7,697 nt of DNA from Desulfobulbaceae bacterium UBA2262 (GCA_002347185.1 DDXK01000046.1:1-7697), one strand, 5' to 3'; shown: positions 1-5,436, counted from the stretch's first letter. Translations and numbers: made by a program. The notes: generated from the sequence alone by a model not told the origin.

Positions 1-164
1 TCGGCGGCGCTGCCGCCGTTGCCGAAGATCAAAAGCTTGTTGCCGGCCTTGATGGTCTCGATCATCCAGAGGGCGAGTTGTTTGAGCTCGGCAAGCTGGC
101 CCTGGTAGAGGGCTTCCTTGGCGGCGATGGATTGCTGCAGGCTTTCGGAAATCAGGCGGTCCAT
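1..164 (-). CDS. gmhA: Phosphoheptose isomerase GmhA, N-terminal part (runs off the left edge)
   Basis: The first 54 residues of a SIS-domain protein are visible. They form a helical N-terminus (about residues 1-40), followed by KLLIFGNGGSAA at 43-54, the glycine-rich sugar-phosphate loop typical of sedoheptulose-7-phosphate isomerases. GmhA converts sedoheptulose 7-phosphate to D-glycero-D-manno-heptose 7-phosphate in the cytoplasm, the first step towards the ADP-heptose used in the LPS core. The ATG at 164 is chosen because a GAGG stands 7 bases upstream and the helical N-terminus of the family begins here. A promoter about 90 bases upstream (see 259-287) suggests separate transcription from the DUF4197 gene before it. 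The related SIS protein DiaA (DnaA-associated) has the same loop and cannot be fully excluded from this fragment. The 3' part is outside the window. Confidence 0.85.
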   Translation of the reverse strand, partial: MDRLISESLQQSIAAKEALYQGQLAELKQLALWMIETIKAGNKLLIFGNGGSAA

Positions 165-221
165 GCGGATACCTCGGAGGGGGTGGAAAAACTGGAATGG
201 GTTCGGCTTTGCGCCGGCCCG

Positions 222-245
222 CCGGGGAAGCAGGCTGCTCCCCGG
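222..245 (-). other. Hairpin at the 5' end of the gmhA leader
   Basis: A near-perfect inverted repeat: CCGGGGA pairs with TCCCCGG, with a further GCA/TGC pairing inside around a three-base loop and one bulged base. It would begin only a few bases after the predicted gmhA start of transcription. No T-run follows it, so it is not a normal intrinsic terminator. It may protect the 5' end of the mRNA or be part of a leader control; the function is inferred only. Confidence 0.45.
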
Positions 246-258
246 AAGGCGGCTGACA

Positions 259-287
259 ACCTTAGTACAGCGGGAAGGCTTTGTCAA
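259..287 (-). promoter_or_regulatory. Probable sigma-70 promoter of gmhA, overlapped by a palindrome
   Basis: On the minus strand a perfect -35 box TTGACA (282-287) is followed after exactly 17 bases by TAAGGT (259-264), a weaker -10 box. This predicts a start near 252 and a leader of about 88 bases before the gmhA ATG. The -35 box lies inside a palindrome, CTTTGT-CA-ACAAAG (279-292), which could be an operator. The heptamer CGGGAAG occurs on both sides of it (271-277 and 294-300). Nothing else of note occurs in the 148 bases between the DUF4197 gene and gmhA apart from the leader hairpin. Confidence 0.6.
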
Positions 288-312
288 CAAAGACGGGAAG
301 ATAGGACGCGAG

Positions 313-1065
313 TCAACGGCCGCCGAAAACCTTTTGCAGGATCTCGCTGGTGCGCTTGGCCGGATTTTCACGGATGGCGGCCTCTTCCCTGCCGATATAG
401 TAAAAGATGCCCGCCATCCCCTTCTCCACCACATGGCCGGTGAGATTGGCCTTGACATCGGGGACAAAGGGGAGAGCCCGGTACTTGCCCATGGCCTGCT
501 CGTAGAGCTGCACCGCGCCCGCCTCGGCAAGAGCCTGGTCGACGATGGGCTCCATGGCCCGGCCCAGACCGGGGGACATCCTGGCCTGGAAATATCTGGT
601 GGCCGCATCGCTGGGGCCGCTGTAGATGGCCTTGACGTCGTCGATGGTCATCTCCGTGATCGCCTGCAAGAAGAGTTCCTTGGCCTTGGGGGTCGCCGCC
701 TCGGCGGCCCTGTTCAGACGGAGCTCCAGGTCGTCCATCAGGCCGCCCATCCCCGCCTTGCCGAGTAAGCTCTTGACGGTGGCCAGCTCCCGGGGCAGGG
801 GGATGTGGATGCTGGGATCGCCGTTGAAGCCATCGGCCGCGCCCAGCCGCCGCACCACGTTTTCGCTGCCCACCCTGAGCGCCTCCTTGAGCCCCGCCCC
901 GATCTCCTGATCGCTCAGCGCCTGTCCTGGGCGGGACTGCGCGGTCACTCCCTGCAGAATTCCGCTCCCGGTTTCCAGCCAGCTGTTCGCGGCGGAAAGC
1001 GGGAGCGGACGCAACGGCAGCAACAGGCCAACGGTGACGACAATGGTGACAATCCTCTTTCGCAT
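313..1065 (-). CDS. Exported DUF4197 family protein
   Basis: A 250-residue protein. A basic start (MRKR) and a hydrophobic stretch to about residue 22 end in PLSA-A, a likely signal peptidase I site, so the mature protein is probably periplasmic. There is no lipobox cysteine. The body matches the DUF4197 pattern as I know it: ALKEALRVGSENVVRRLG near residue 60, PLPREL near 90, DDVKAIYSGPSDAATRYF near 145, and the closing AIRENPAKRTSEILQKVFG. No enzymatic motif or established function is known to me. The frame is open further upstream to 1200, but the ATG at 1065 is preferred: GGGGAAG precedes it and it gives a clean signal peptide, whereas the upstream extension overlaps the end of the yaiI gene. 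It follows yaiI by 47 bases on the same strand and probably shares its transcript. Confidence 0.88.
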   Translation of the reverse strand: MRKRIVTIVVTVGLLLPLRPLPLSAANSWLETGSGILQGVTAQSRPGQALSDQEIGAGLKEALRVGSENVVRRLGAADGFNGDPSIHIPLPRELATVKSLLGKAGMGGLMDDLELRLNRAAEAATPKAKELFLQAITEMTIDDVKAIYSGPSDAATRYFQARMSPGLGRAMEPIVDQALAEAGAVQLYEQAMGKYRALPFVPDVKANLTGHVVEKGMAGIFYYIGREEAAIRENPAKRTSEILQKVFGGR

Positions 1066-1112
1066 ACTCTTCCCCTCCCCTGGTTCAGGCCGCCCTTTCA
1101 CTGGCCGGCCGC

Positions 1113-1619
1113 TCATGGTTCTTGAGCTGGCCGGCTCCCGGCAGCGCAGGCAAGTTGCCTGGCGAGGAAGCGATCCAGCTGGCTGGCAAAATTCTGGCAA
1201 TCCCTGCTGGCGAAGGCGGCCGGCCCTCCTGTTTCCACGCCGCTGCCCCGGAGGCTGTCCAGAAAATCACGCAGGGAAAGCCTTTCGCCTATGGTTTCCT
1301 GGCTGTAAAACTCGCCGCGCGGATCCAGGGCAAAGCCGCCCTTGGCAACGACCCTGGCGGCGAGGGGGATGTCGGCGGTGACGACCAGATCCCCGGCGGC
1401 AAGGCGGTTGACGATTTCACTGTCCGCCTCGTCGGGTCCGTGGGAGACCACGATGACGCGGACAAATGGGGAACGGAGAGCGGCCAACTGGCGATTGGCC
1501 ACCAGGAAGAGCGGAAGCCGCAAGCGCTCGGCGGCGCGGAAAAGAATCTCCCTGATCGCCCGCGGGCAGGCGTCCGCATCCACCCAAATTTTCAGGCGGC
1601 CCGCCCCTGGATAGGTCAA
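1113..1619 (-). CDS. yaiI: YaiI/YqxD family protein (UPF0178, DUF188)
   Basis: A cytoplasmic protein that closely follows the E. coli YaiI pattern: KIWVDADACP at the start, EILFRAAER, then AGDLVVTADIPLAA near residue 80, DPRGEFYSQETIGERLSLRDF near 105 and SGVETGGP near 127. The acidic residues in VDADACP and TADIPLA resemble a PIN-like nuclease fold, but the biochemical role is not established. The start is uncertain. The conserved N-terminus begins at a CTG (1595, 160 residues). The nearest conventional start is a TTG at 1619 (168 residues), which shares TTGA with the rubrerythrin stop. That coupling is why I use 1619; both candidates have only weak ribosome sites (AGGG or AGGGG). Farther-upstream ATGs would overlap rubrerythrin more deeply and add non-conserved sequence. 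It is probably co-transcribed with rubrerythrin. Confidence 0.88.
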   Translation of the reverse strand: MTYPGAGRLKIWVDADACPRAIREILFRAAERLRLPLFLVANRQLAALRSPFVRVIVVSHGPDEADSEIVNRLAAGDLVVTADIPLAARVVAKGGFALDPRGEFYSQETIGERLSLRDFLDSLRGSGVETGGPAAFASRDCQNFASQLDRFLARQLACAAGSRPAQEP

Positions 1620-2113
1620 GAAACCCTGGTGAAGGCGCGCTGGTTGGCCCCGCAAATCGGGCATTTCTCCGGGGCGTGCTCCCCTTCCACCGTATAGCCG
1701 CACACCTCGCAAACCTGGTAGTCCTCGCCGCTCAGTCCTTCCAGATTTTCCAGCGCCTTCCGGTAGAGCTCGGCATGGATCTTCTCCACCTCGTTGGCGA
1801 AGCGGAAGGATTGCTCGGCAGCCTTGTTGCCCTCGGCCACGGCCGTCTCGATCATTTCCGGGTACATGCTCTTGAATTCATGGGTTTCGCCTGCGATGGC
1901 GGCCTTCAGGTTGGCGGCCGTGTCCTCGATGGCCTTGAGGGCGCGCAGATGGGCATGGGCATGGACGGTTTCCGCGTGGGCGGCGGCGCGAAAGAGCTTG
2001 GCCACCTGCTTGTGCCCTTCCTTTTCCGCCTTCTTGGCAAAGGCGAGGTATTTGCGGTTGGCCTGCGATTCGCCGGCAAAGGCTTCCCAGAGATTTTTTT
2101 CCGATTTGCTCAT
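1616..2113 (-). CDS. rbr: Rubrerythrin
   Basis: A 165-residue protein of normal family length. The N-terminal four-helix domain carries the di-iron ligand motifs: E15 (GESQANRKY), E48-x-x-H51, acidic residues at 76-79, and E110-x-x-H113. A C-terminal rubredoxin-like domain has CEVCGY at 135-140 and CPICGA at 151-156, giving the four cysteines for one Fe(SCys)4 site. The protein reduces hydrogen peroxide in the cytoplasm, taking electrons through rubredoxin-type carriers, and is typical of anaerobes. AAGGAG at 2119-2124 stands 5 bases before the ATG, a strong ribosome site. Its promoter carries a Fur/PerR-like palindrome, which fits peroxide- or iron-responsive control. It is the first gene of a run with yaiI and the DUF4197 gene. 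Confidence 0.97.
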   Translation of the reverse strand: MSKSEKNLWEAFAGESQANRKYLAFAKKAEKEGHKQVAKLFRAAAHAETVHAHAHLRALKAIEDTAANLKAAIAGETHEFKSMYPEMIETAVAEGNKAAEQSFRFANEVEKIHAELYRKALENLEGLSGEDYQVCEVCGYTVEGEHAPEKCPICGANQRAFTRVS

Positions 2114-2128
2114 GGTCTCTCCTTAATT

Positions 2129-2143
2129 TTGATTAAATATCAA
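2129..2143. promoter_or_regulatory. FNR/CRP-like palindrome TTGAT-N5-ATCAA
   Basis: The sequence TTGATTAAATATCAA is a perfect inverted repeat with 5-base arms. The arms equal those of the FNR consensus (TTGAT-N4-ATCAA), but the spacer here is 5 rather than 4 bases. It lies just downstream of the predicted rubrerythrin transcription start and covers the -35 region of the possible plus-strand promoter. It could be an operator for a CRP/FNR-family regulator, or a chance AT-rich palindrome in the leader. Confidence 0.3.
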
Positions 2144-2158
2144 GGTGCTGGATATAAT
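2129..2158 (+). promoter_or_regulatory. Possible plus-strand promoter for trpB2
   Basis: TTGATT (2129-2134) is followed after 18 bases by a perfect TATAAT (2153-2158). This would start transcription near 2165, inside the 13-bp palindrome, and leave a leader of about 205 bases before trpB2. The TATAAT shares five of its bases with the -10 box of the opposing rubrerythrin promoter, so the two polymerases could not both occupy the site. The -35 is weak and the direction is unproven. Confidence 0.45.
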
Positions 2159-2182
2159 ACGATAATCATTATCAAACAACAA
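2154..2182 (-). promoter_or_regulatory. Probable sigma-70 promoter of rubrerythrin
   Basis: On the minus strand TTGTTG (2177-2182) and TATTAT (2154-2159) are separated by exactly 17 bases. The predicted start is near 2147, about 34 bases before the rubrerythrin ATG. The whole spacer is filled by the Fur/PerR-like palindrome at 2161-2173, an arrangement expected of a repressed promoter. Confidence 0.65.
2161..2173. promoter_or_regulatory. Fur/PerR-type operator candidate
   Basis: GATAATCATTATC is a perfect 6-1-6 palindrome and equals the last 13 bases of the classical 19-bp Fur box (GATAAT repeats plus ATTATC). It also resembles PerR boxes, which have the same 7-1-7 AT-rich form. A third GATAAT occurs at 2183-2188. 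The element sits between the -35 and -10 boxes of the rubrerythrin promoter and at the predicted start of the plus-strand promoter. Which Fur-family protein binds cannot be told from sequence alone. Confidence 0.6.
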
Positions 2183-2251
2183 GATAATTCTTTGCAAATA
2201 GAATCAATCATAGTAAGTAGGTAGCATTTCGCATCGGCTGCGGGGCTGGAT

Positions 2252-2347
2252 ATGTCTATTTCCACCATCTCCAGCCGTGGGTCGCGACGGAAAAACGGCA
2301 TTGGCGCCGTGTTCTATTGCCCCGCCTTCAGGCCTTTTCAATTGTAG
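2252..2347 (+). other. Possible 31-codon leader ORF before trpB2
   Basis: An ATG at 2252 opens a 31-codon frame ending in TAG at 2345-2347, 22 bases before the trpB2 start. It contains no tryptophan codons, so it is not a classical trp leader peptide. Its C-terminal part holds four aromatic residues (F, Y, F, F). The ribosome site is poor. Its stop codon lies in the right arm of the hairpin at 2309-2352. Nothing else supports it being translated. Confidence 0.15.
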
Positions 2348-2352
2348 AACAC
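2309..2352 (+). other. Stem-loop directly upstream of the trpB2 ribosome site
   Basis: GTGTTCTA (2309-2316) is the exact reverse complement of TAGAACAC (2345-2352). Inside it ATTG (2316-2319) can pair with CAAT (2339-2342), and GCC (2324-2326) with GGC (2331-2333) around TTCA. The structure ends 6 bases before the AGGGAA ribosome site. Farther upstream GGCTGGA (2244-2250) can pair with TCCAGCC (2270-2276). No T-run is present, so translation or mRNA stability is a likelier target than termination. The rest of 2174-2369 shows no recognised riboswitch or further gene. Confidence 0.4.
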
Positions 2353-2369
2353 TTCGACAGGGAATTGAC

Positions 2370-3713
2370 ATGAAAAAAAGAATCTTGCTGCCGGACGAGG
2401 ACCGCATCACCCAATGGTACAACGTCATGCCCGACATCCCAAACGGCATGGCTCCTCCCCTGAACCCGGCCACCAAGCAACCGCTCACCCCGGACCTGAT
2501 GGCGCCCATCTTCCCCATGGGCCTGCTGGAACAGGAGATGAGCGACAAGAGCTGGATCGACATCCCCGAAGAAATCCAGGAGATCTGGTCCATCTGGCGG
2601 CCGGCGCCCCTGGTGCGCGCCAACTTCCTGGAGCAGGCCCTGGGCACCAAGGCGAAGATCTACTTCAAGTACGAGGGCGTTTCCCCCTCGGGCAGCCACA
2701 AAACCAACAGCGCCGTGGCCCAGGCCTATTACAACAAGCGGGAAGGGGTCAAGCGCCTGGCCACCGAGACCGGGGCCGGTCAGTGGGGCAGCGCCCTCTC
2801 CTTCGCCACCCACAAGTTCGGCCTGGAGTGCAAGGTCTACATGGTCCGTGTCTCCTACGACCAGAAGCCCTACCGCAAGTCGATGATGAACACCTACGGC
2901 GCCGAGATCGTGCCGAGCCCCAGCCCCGACACCCCCACCGGCCGGGCCATCCTGGAAAAGGATCCCAGCAACCCGGGCTCCCTGGGGATCGCCATCAGCG
3001 AGGCCCTGGAAGATGCGGTTTCCCGCGAGGATACCAAGTACGCCCTGGGCTCGGTATTGAACCATGTCTGCCTGCACCAGACCGTCATCGGCCTTGAAGC
3101 CAAGAAGCAGCTGGCCATGATCGGCGAAAGCCCCGACGTGGTCATCGGCTGCTGCGGTGGCGGCTCCAATTTCGCGGGCCTGGCCACTCCTTTCCTGCCC
3201 GACAAGCTGAACGGTAAGAAGATCCGCCTGCTCGGGGTAGAGCCCGCCTCCTGCCCCACCCTGACCAAGGGCGTCTACGCCTACGACTTCGGCGACGTCT
3301 CGGCCCGCACCCCGCTGCTCTACATGTACACCCTGGGCCACGACTTCATGCCGCCAGGCATCCACGCCGGGGGGCTCCGCTATCACGGCATGTCGCCCAT
3401 CGTCAGCGCCCTGCGCCGGGAGAATCTGATGGAGGCCATCGCCCTCAACCAGCTGGAATGCTTCGAGGCGGGCGTTCTTTTTGCCCAGACCGAGGGGATC
3501 ATCCCCGCCCCGGAATCCTGTCACGCGATCCGGGCCGCCATCATCGAGGCCACCAGGGATCTCAAGGAGCCCAAAACCATCCTCTTCAACCTTTCCGGCC
3601 ACGGCCACCTCGATCTTTCCAGCTACGACAAGTTCTTCGCCGGCCAGCTCCACAACTTCGACTACCCGGCCGAAGCGGTGGAGGAGGCGAAGAAGCACCT
3701 GCCGAAGATCTGA
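2370..3713 (+). CDS. trpB2: Tryptophan synthase beta chain-like protein, TrpB2 type
   Basis: A 447-residue PLP enzyme, longer than TrpB1 (about 400), with the N-terminal extension (KKRILLPDEDRITQWYNVMPD) typical of TrpB2. Visible motifs are RPAPL at 77-81, the PLP lysine K111 in GSHKTNSA, the catalytic glutamate region ETGAGQWG at 133-140, the phosphate-binding GGGSN at 263-267, and NLSGHGHLD near 407-415. The family joins indole and L-serine to give L-tryptophan and water in the cytoplasm. TrpB2 enzymes often act without TrpA, for example in indole salvage. No trpA or other trp gene is adjacent here. The frame is open back to an ATG at 2277, but the ATG at 2370 is preferred because AGGGAA precedes it by 5 bases and it matches the family start. 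A strong terminator follows the stop. Confidence 0.95.
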   Translation: MKKRILLPDEDRITQWYNVMPDIPNGMAPPLNPATKQPLTPDLMAPIFPMGLLEQEMSDKSWIDIPEEIQEIWSIWRPAPLVRANFLEQALGTKAKIYFKYEGVSPSGSHKTNSAVAQAYYNKREGVKRLATETGAGQWGSALSFATHKFGLECKVYMVRVSYDQKPYRKSMMNTYGAEIVPSPSPDTPTGRAILEKDPSNPGSLGIAISEALEDAVSREDTKYALGSVLNHVCLHQTVIGLEAKKQLAMIGESPDVVIGCCGGGSNFAGLATPFLPDKLNGKKIRLLGVEPASCPTLTKGVYAYDFGDVSARTPLLYMYTLGHDFMPPGIHAGGLRYHGMSPIVSALRRENLMEAIALNQLECFEAGVLFAQTEGIIPAPESCHAIRAAIIEATRDLKEPKTILFNLSGHGHLDLSSYDKFFAGQLHNFDYPAEAVEEAKKHLPKI

Positions 3714-3728
3714 GCCCGCCGCACAGCC

Positions 3729-4979
3729 ATGGCTCTTTCCCGCGCCGCAGCCCTGTTTTCGAAAGCAAGGGGGCTGCGGCGCTTTTTTTTCTTCTCTGCG
3801 ATCCTCCTCCTTTGCCTCCCCTCCCTTTCCTGGGCAGGGGCAGGCCATTCCCTCGAGAGCCTGGTGGAAAACGGCGGGATCCTCCTCACCAGGGGCGGAG
3901 CCACCCTCTACGCCCACAACCAGGATCGCCCGTTCATCCCGGCCAGCGTGCTGAAGATCGGCACGGCGCTGGCGGCCATCGAGCTCCTCGGCAGGGAGTA
4001 TCGCTTCACCACCCGGTTCTATTACAACCCGGACCACGATTTGTACATTCGCGGCCTGGCCGATCCCCTGCTCATTTCCGAGGAAGTAGCCAGGATTGTC
4101 GCCGTTCTCCGCAGCCGCGGCCTCACCTCGCTCCGCAACATCGTTGTCGATGAGACCGGCTGCCGGCTTGAAAACAAAACCGAGGGAGCCACCAGCACCC
4201 TCAATCCCTACGATGCCCAGAACGGCTGTCTGGCGGTGAACTTCAACACCATCCATCTGGTCAAGGGCAAGGACGGCAGCGTGCATTCCGCCGAGGAGCA
4301 GACCCCCACCCTTCCCCTCATGCACGAACTGGCCAGAGGGCTGCCGCCCGGCACCCACCGGCTCAACGCCACCGCCGGCGGCGACCGGAGTCTGCGTCTG
4401 GTCGGGGAGCTGTTCGCCGCCATGTGCAAAGAACAGGGGGTGACCATGCGCGGCAGGATCATCCCCGCGCCGGTGCCGGAGGGGCTCAAACTCTTCTACG
4501 AGCACACCTCCAGCAGGAGCCTGGACGAGGTGCTGGCCGGGCTGCTCAAATATTCCAACAACTTCATCGCCAACCAGCTTTTTCTGGCCATGGCCGCAAA
4601 GCAATATGGCTGGCCCGCCACCTGGGACAAGGGCCAGCGGGCCGTGACCTCTTTTTACCGCAACGAGCTTGGGCTTTCGGAAAAGGATATCGTGGTCAGC
4701 GAAGGCTCGGGCCTCTCCCGCGAAAACCGACTGACGCCCAAGGCGCTCATCGCCATCCTCGCAGCCTTCAAGCCGTACGCCGGACTGCTCCCGGCCCAGG
4801 ACGGCGTCCTTCTCAAGTCAGGCACCATGACCGGCATTTACGCCTATGCCGGCTACTTTCCTGCCGGCGACAGGCTCGACAGCTTCGTCGTCATCCTCAA
4901 TCAAAGGGAAAACAACCGTGACCGCGTTCTGGCCCTGCTGCGGGCGCTGCATGAAGGAGGGAGGGCGGGGAAGGATTGA
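3729..4979 (+). CDS. dacB: D-alanyl-D-alanine carboxypeptidase/endopeptidase, PBP4 type (peptidase S13)
   Basis: A 416-residue exported serine peptidase. The N-terminus has basic residues (RGLRR, 14-18), a hydrophobic core (FFFFSAILLLCLP) and a likely cleavage after SWA at 34-36. Three active-site motifs of the penicillin-binding fold are present: S73-V-L-K76, S276-N-N278 and K363-S-G-T366. EGSGLSREN at 325-333 and the domain inserted between the first two motifs are typical of S13 enzymes. It cleaves the terminal D-Ala of peptidoglycan stem peptides, and often cross-links, in the periplasm. The ATG at 3729 has no clear ribosome site and is 15 bases after the trpB2 stop, so translational coupling is plausible. 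No other ATG, GTG or TTG in frame would preserve the signal peptide. Codons 5-22 are at the same time a strong intrinsic terminator. Confidence 0.92.
   Translation: MALSRAAALFSKARGLRRFFFFSAILLLCLPSLSWAGAGHSLESLVENGGILLTRGGATLYAHNQDRPFIPASVLKIGTALAAIELLGREYRFTTRFYYNPDHDLYIRGLADPLLISEEVARIVAVLRSRGLTSLRNIVVDETGCRLENKTEGATSTLNPYDAQNGCLAVNFNTIHLVKGKDGSVHSAEEQTPTLPLMHELARGLPPGTHRLNATAGGDRSLRLVGELFAAMCKEQGVTMRGRIIPAPVPEGLKLFYEHTSSRSLDEVLAGLLKYSNNFIANQLFLAMAAKQYGWPATWDKGQRAVTSFYRNELGLSEKDIVVSEGSGLSRENRLTPKALIAILAAFKPYAGLLPAQDGVLLKSGTMTGIYAYAGYFPAGDRLDSFVVILNQRENNRDRVLALLRALHEGGRAGKD
3742..3790 (+). terminator. Strong intrinsic terminator inside the start of dacB
   Basis: GCGCCGCAGCCC (3742-3753) pairs perfectly with GGGCTGCGGCGC (3771-3782), a 12-bp GC-rich stem. 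The loop folds further as TGTTT/AAGCA (one G-T pair) around TCGA. Eight T bases (3783-3790) follow at once, then C, TT, C. It fits trpB2 termination, being only 28 bases past its stop, yet it lies wholly within the first 21 codons of dacB. Confidence 0.88.
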
Positions 4980-5024
4980 AAAGGCAGGCGCCGCGTCGAG
5001 AGATGAGCGGAATGAACAGCTCCT

Positions 5025-5300
5025 TCATGGGAATTGCGAATCGTATCGCACCCTGATCACGTCTTTGCTGATACAAATATCGTGGATGCCGACCCATACC
5101 GTTTTGTTTTTGGTTTGGTTTATCGCTTCAACCGGTCCTTGGGTTACCTTGCCGAACTTAACGATATCGTTCAGCTCGAAGCAAAAATCCGCCCCCGTAT
5201 CCATTGGCGAGAAGACCATGTATTCGTCAGTGTCTTTTTTGCCGAACAGGTAACGCGGTGATTCACTTGACGGGAAGATCGATTCAATTGTGACTTTCAT
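5025..5300 (-). CDS. Small hypothetical protein, 91 residues
   Basis: I do not recognise this protein. It has no signal peptide, membrane segment or cysteine motif. It is rich in beta-forming stretches (EYMVFSP, KTVWVGIHDICIS, VIRVRYD), suggesting a small soluble beta fold. Support for it being real: AGGAG stands 4 bases before the ATG at 5300, a good promoter lies at 5384-5412, and the frame is free of stops in a region clearly less GC-rich than its neighbours, where chance ORFs are rarer. That base composition may mean recent acquisition. It runs the same way as rlmD and converges on dacB, with 45 bases between them and no terminator seen. An overlapping plus-strand frame (5034-5261) lacks these signals. 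Confidence 0.7.
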   Translation of the reverse strand: MKVTIESIFPSSESPRYLFGKKDTDEYMVFSPMDTGADFCFELNDIVKFGKVTQGPVEAINQTKNKTVWVGIHDICISKDVIRVRYDSQFP

Positions 5301-5328
5301 CTTTCTCCTTTTTTGATGGTGGCAAGAA

Positions 5329-5355
5329 CAGCCGGCCTCTTTAACCGTCCGGCTG
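5329..5355 (-). other. Hairpin in the leader of the 91-residue gene
   Basis: CAGCCGG (5349-5355 read on the minus strand) pairs perfectly with CCGGCTG (5329-5335) across a 13-base loop. It lies between the predicted transcription start (about 5377) and the ribosome site. There is no T-run on either strand to make it a good terminator. Confidence 0.4.
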
Positions 5356-5383
5356 ATGCGCTGATTGATTCTCTCATATTGCG

Positions 5384-5412
5384 ATCGTATGTGATAGGGA
5401 CTGGGAAGTCAA
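5384..5412 (-). promoter_or_regulatory. Probable promoter of the 91-residue gene
   Basis: On the minus strand TTGACT (5407-5412) and TACGAT (5384-5389) are exactly 17 bases apart, matching the sigma-70 consensus at 5 of 6 and 4 of 6 positions. The predicted start is near 5377, giving a leader of about 77 bases. The -35 box lies in the loop and arm of the hairpin that closes rlmD. Confidence 0.55.
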
Positions 5413-5436
5413 AAGGAAAACCTTCCCAGTCCTATC
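5393..5436 (-). terminator. Hairpin at the rlmD stop, possible terminator without T-run
   Basis: GGACTGGGAAG and CTTCCCAGTCC (5398-5408 and 5422-5432) form a perfect 11-bp stem. Four more pairs (GATA with TATC) follow after one bulged G, and the loop has 13 bases. On the minus strand it begins at the rlmD stop codon (5432-5434). The 3' side continues CTATCACA instead of a T-run, so it may protect the rlmD mRNA end or pause polymerase rather than terminate on its own. Confidence 0.5.

Noticed and set aside
118..768. A plus-strand open frame opposite gmhA and the DUF4197 gene
   Set aside because: It spans a promoter, a leader and parts of two well-supported minus-strand genes, and has no family resemblance.
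1101..1135. Repeated CTGGCCGGC and the palindrome GGCCGGCC near the yaiI stop
   Set aside because: Two short GC-rich copies partly inside a coding region; no repeat family, no mobile-element ends and no T-run for a terminator.
1122..1697. A plus-strand open frame opposite yaiI
   Set aside because: The minus-strand frame matches the YaiI family along its length; the plus-strand translation is unrecognisable.
1676..2224. A plus-strand open frame opposite rubrerythrin, running into the promoter region
   Set aside because: Rubrerythrin is certain on the minus strand, and the tail of this frame is only the AT-rich regulatory region.
2328..4604. A 758-codon open frame on the minus strand opposite trpB2 and dacB
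   Set aside because: Its low-complexity Gly/Ala/Val-rich translation shows no recognisable motif, and it lies antisense to two genes with complete catalytic motifs. Long antisense frames are common in GC-rich genes.
4897..5097. A minus-strand frame with an internal ATG preceded by AAGGAG-like bases near 5030
   Set aside because: It overlaps the end of dacB and the 91-residue gene, has no promoter, and its translation is low-complexity.
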